From Flammeovirgaceae bacterium UBA5867 (GTDB taxonomy: Bacteria; Bacteroidota; Bacteroidia; Cytophagales; Cyclobacteriaceae), in NCBI GenBank assembly GCA_002432545.1, contig DJFR01000085.1, positions 2,231 through 8,995 of the forward strand: a DNA stretch of 6,765 bases, in the 5' to 3' direction. This document shows positions 5,718-6,765 of this stretch, piece after piece. A program made the position numbers and the translations under genes. The number at the start of each line of letters is the position of its first letter. Positions within the stretch are counted from its first letter, which is position 1. A model generated the notes under the pieces. The model was not told the origin of the DNA. It did not search any database and saw only the letters and a list, made by a program, of their open reading frames with translations.

Positions 5718-6650
5718 TTATGCACTTACTATTTTGGCACCTTCGCTGTTGATGCGGGAAACAAACACATCGCTCTTCAATTTCAAAAGGTCGAATTGCT
5801 GTTGCATCGCTTTGCCTACACGCTCGGCTACAGCACGCTCGGAAGAGAGTGCAAATATAGTAGGACCAGAACCTGATATACCACAGCCCAGTGCACCTGC
5901 CTGCATAGCCTCTTCTTTGATTTTATGAAAGCCGGGGATCAGTACCGAGCGAATCGGCTCCGCTACTACATCGTGAAGCGAACGCTGAATCAAACCGTAA
6001 TCCGGTTTCATCAAGCCCACAACCATACCTGCTATATTTCCCCATTGTGTAATTGCATCCTTCATTGGTATACTGGGTTTGAGTACACGCCTGGAGTCTT
6101 CTGTTTTTAATTCGAGATGCGGATGTACCAGTGTACAATACAATTCAGCAGGTGTTGGTATACTTGCTACATCCAGCGGTGCGTATCCGCGAATAAGAAC
6201 AAAACCACCAAGCAGCGATGGCGCAACGTTATCGGCATGCGCAGAGCCACACGCAATGCGTTCTGACTCCATCGCGAACGGTAAAAGTTGTTCACGTGTC
6301 AGCGGATTTCCGTGCAGCTCGTTAATCGCTACCAAAGCCGCAGCCGAACTCGCAGCACTCGACCCCATACCACTTCCCAGCGGAAGATTTTTATAAAGTA
6401 CTATATCTGCACCTTGCTGGCTGTTGATCGCCTTTAAAAATTCAAGCACCGCTACACCCGAAGTATTCTTCTCGGCTTCAAGCGGAAGTCTCCCTTCATC
6501 ACCAACAATTTTAGAAATTGTAACGCCCGGTTTATCCGTAAGTGTTACAACCACTTCATCTGCCGGTGCTTCTACGGCAAATCCAAAAATATCAAAGCCG
6601 CAGGATACGTTCGCTACTGTAGCAGGTGCAGATGCTTTTACTGATTTCAT
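5718..6650 (-). CDS. thrB: Homoserine kinase
   Basis: 310 residues, the usual ThrB length. The GHMP-family kinase phosphorylates homoserine with ATP to O-phosphohomoserine, the substrate of the ThrC encoded just downstream. The three GHMP signatures are present: motif 1 APATVANVSCGFD (8-20), the ATP-binding motif 2 PLGSGMGSSAASS (90-102) and motif 3 GCGISGSGPTIFAL (255-268); ADNVAPSLLGG (139-149) is also typical. The start at 6650 gives MKSVKASAPATVANVS, matching the family N-terminus, where the first strand leads straight into motif 1. AAGGA directly abuts the ATG, too close to be a working Shine-Dalgarno. The preceding 110 bases contain stops in all minus-strand frames, so the presumed thrA ends outside the window. 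Confidence 0.96.
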   Translation of the reverse strand: MKSVKASAPATVANVSCGFDIFGFAVEAPADEVVVTLTDKPGVTISKIVGDEGRLPLEAEKNTSGVAVLEFLKAINSQQGADIVLYKNLPLGSGMGSSAASSAAALVAINELHGNPLTREQLLPFAMESERIACGSAHADNVAPSLLGGFVLIRGYAPLDVASIPTPAELYCTLVHPHLELKTEDSRRVLKPSIPMKDAITQWGNIAGMVVGLMKPDYGLIQRSLHDVVAEPIRSVLIPGFHKIKEEAMQAGALGCGISGSGPTIFALSSERAVAERVGKAMQQQFDLLKLKSDVFVSRINSEGAKIVSA

Positions 6651-6659
6651 TCCTTATTC

Positions 6660-6701
6660 GTTATCGGTTATCCGTTAACCGTTATTAGTTATCCGTTATT
6701 G
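6660..6701. repeat. Tandem 7-bp repeat (six units) upstream of thrB
   Basis: Six consecutive heptamers with no gaps: GTTATCG, GTTATCC, GTTAACC, GTTATTA, GTTATCC, GTTATTG; consensus GTTATCC (GGATAAC on the thrB strand). The block ends nine bases before the thrB ATG, so it lies in the presumed leader or promoter. It resembles the short tandem heptanucleotide repeats known from other bacteria, for example cyanobacterial STRRs, in form only. Replication slippage could change the copy number. Confidence 0.8.
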
Positions 6702-6721
6702 GTGTGAGTGTGTCGCGGGTG

Positions 6722-6742
6722 TAAGTATATATTTAGCTGTAC
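6722..6742 (-). promoter_or_regulatory. AT-rich element upstream of thrB, shared with thrC
   Basis: On the minus strand this reads GTACA, then GCT, then AAATATATACTTA, and ends 71 bases before the thrB ATG. The same 5-mer and 13-mer lie upstream of thrC at 5680-5697 without the GCT. Without the 42-bp heptad block, the distance to the start codon would be about 29 bases, similar to the 35 at thrC. Its function is unknown. Confidence 0.3.
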
Positions 6743-6743
6743 C

Positions 6744-6764
6744 GTTAACCTTTAACGATTAACG
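6744..6764. repeat. Second heptad block, three units, at the window edge
   Basis: GTTAACC, TTTAACG and ATTAACG follow one another with a 7-bp period and share the core TTAAC. The block is related to the 6660-6701 repeat (unit GTTAACC occurs in both) and may continue beyond the window. It carries TAA stops on the minus strand in all frames, so it is not coding. Confidence 0.6.
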
Positions 6765-6765
6765 T

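Noticed and set aside
5645..5725. N-terminal extension of ThrC from an upstream ATG at 5725
   Set aside because: The 27 extra residues do not fit the family, and the start would overlap the thrB stop; the ATG at 5644 gives the canonical N-terminus.
5718..5726. TTATGCACT as a further DnaA box
   Set aside because: Two mismatches to TTATCCACA, isolated, and overlapping the thrB stop codon.
5652..6678. Plus-strand reading frames opposite thrB and thrC, such as 6079-6396 and 6424-6678
   Set aside because: They are shadows of strongly supported minus-strand genes and show no recognisable protein features.
1..6765. CRISPR array, tRNA/rRNA genes, insertion sequences or phage genes
   Set aside because: No spaced direct repeats, cloverleaf, rRNA core motifs, transposase or integrase were seen.

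Overview
The window looks like chromosomal DNA of a member of the Bacteroidota, most likely a Cytophagales-type organism. The evidence is a TAnnTTTG-type -7 promoter element (TATCTTTG at 1861-1868), few clear Shine-Dalgarno sequences, moderate GC, a single-POTRA Omp85-like outer-membrane protein, and housekeeping proteins of Bacteroidota flavour. I could not run a database search, so the taxon is an inference.

Layout, left to right. Positions 1-291 (+) are the C-terminal third of prolipoprotein diacylglyceryl transferase (Lgt), cut by the window edge. Positions 357-1808 (+) encode an Omp85/BamA-superfamily outer-membrane beta-barrel protein with one POTRA domain. Positions 1893-2792 (+) encode a 3-hydroxybutyryl-CoA dehydrogenase (Hbd) behind a recognisable Bacteroidota promoter. 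Positions 2793-3152 are a 360-base gene-free stretch. It holds a long 3' hairpin, a series of further stable hairpins ending in a strong intrinsic terminator, an 81% AT segment, and three DnaA-box-like 9-mers in the same orientation with an exact 11-bp period. Positions 3153-3803 (+) encode protein-L-isoaspartate O-methyltransferase (Pcm). Positions 3898-4368 (+) encode a four-helix GtrA-family membrane protein. On the minus strand lie threonine synthase (thrC, 5644 to 4340) and homoserine kinase (thrB, 6650 to 5718). The gtrA-like gene and thrC converge and overlap by 29 bp. The right edge (6651-6765) is non-coding, with two blocks of 7-bp tandem repeats.

ThrB and ThrC catalyse the last two steps from homoserine to threonine and are probably part of a thrA-thrB-thrC cluster whose first gene would lie to the right of the window. 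Lgt and the Omp85-like protein both belong to envelope biogenesis. Hbd, Pcm and the GtrA-like protein are unrelated housekeeping or membrane functions.

The part most worth a second look is 2793-3152, which could hold an unannotated small RNA or cis-regulatory leader and, beside it, a DnaA-binding array (possible replication origin or DnaA-controlled promoter). The non-coding sequence upstream of thrB and thrC, with a shared element and heptad repeats, comes second. The remaining genes look ordinary.
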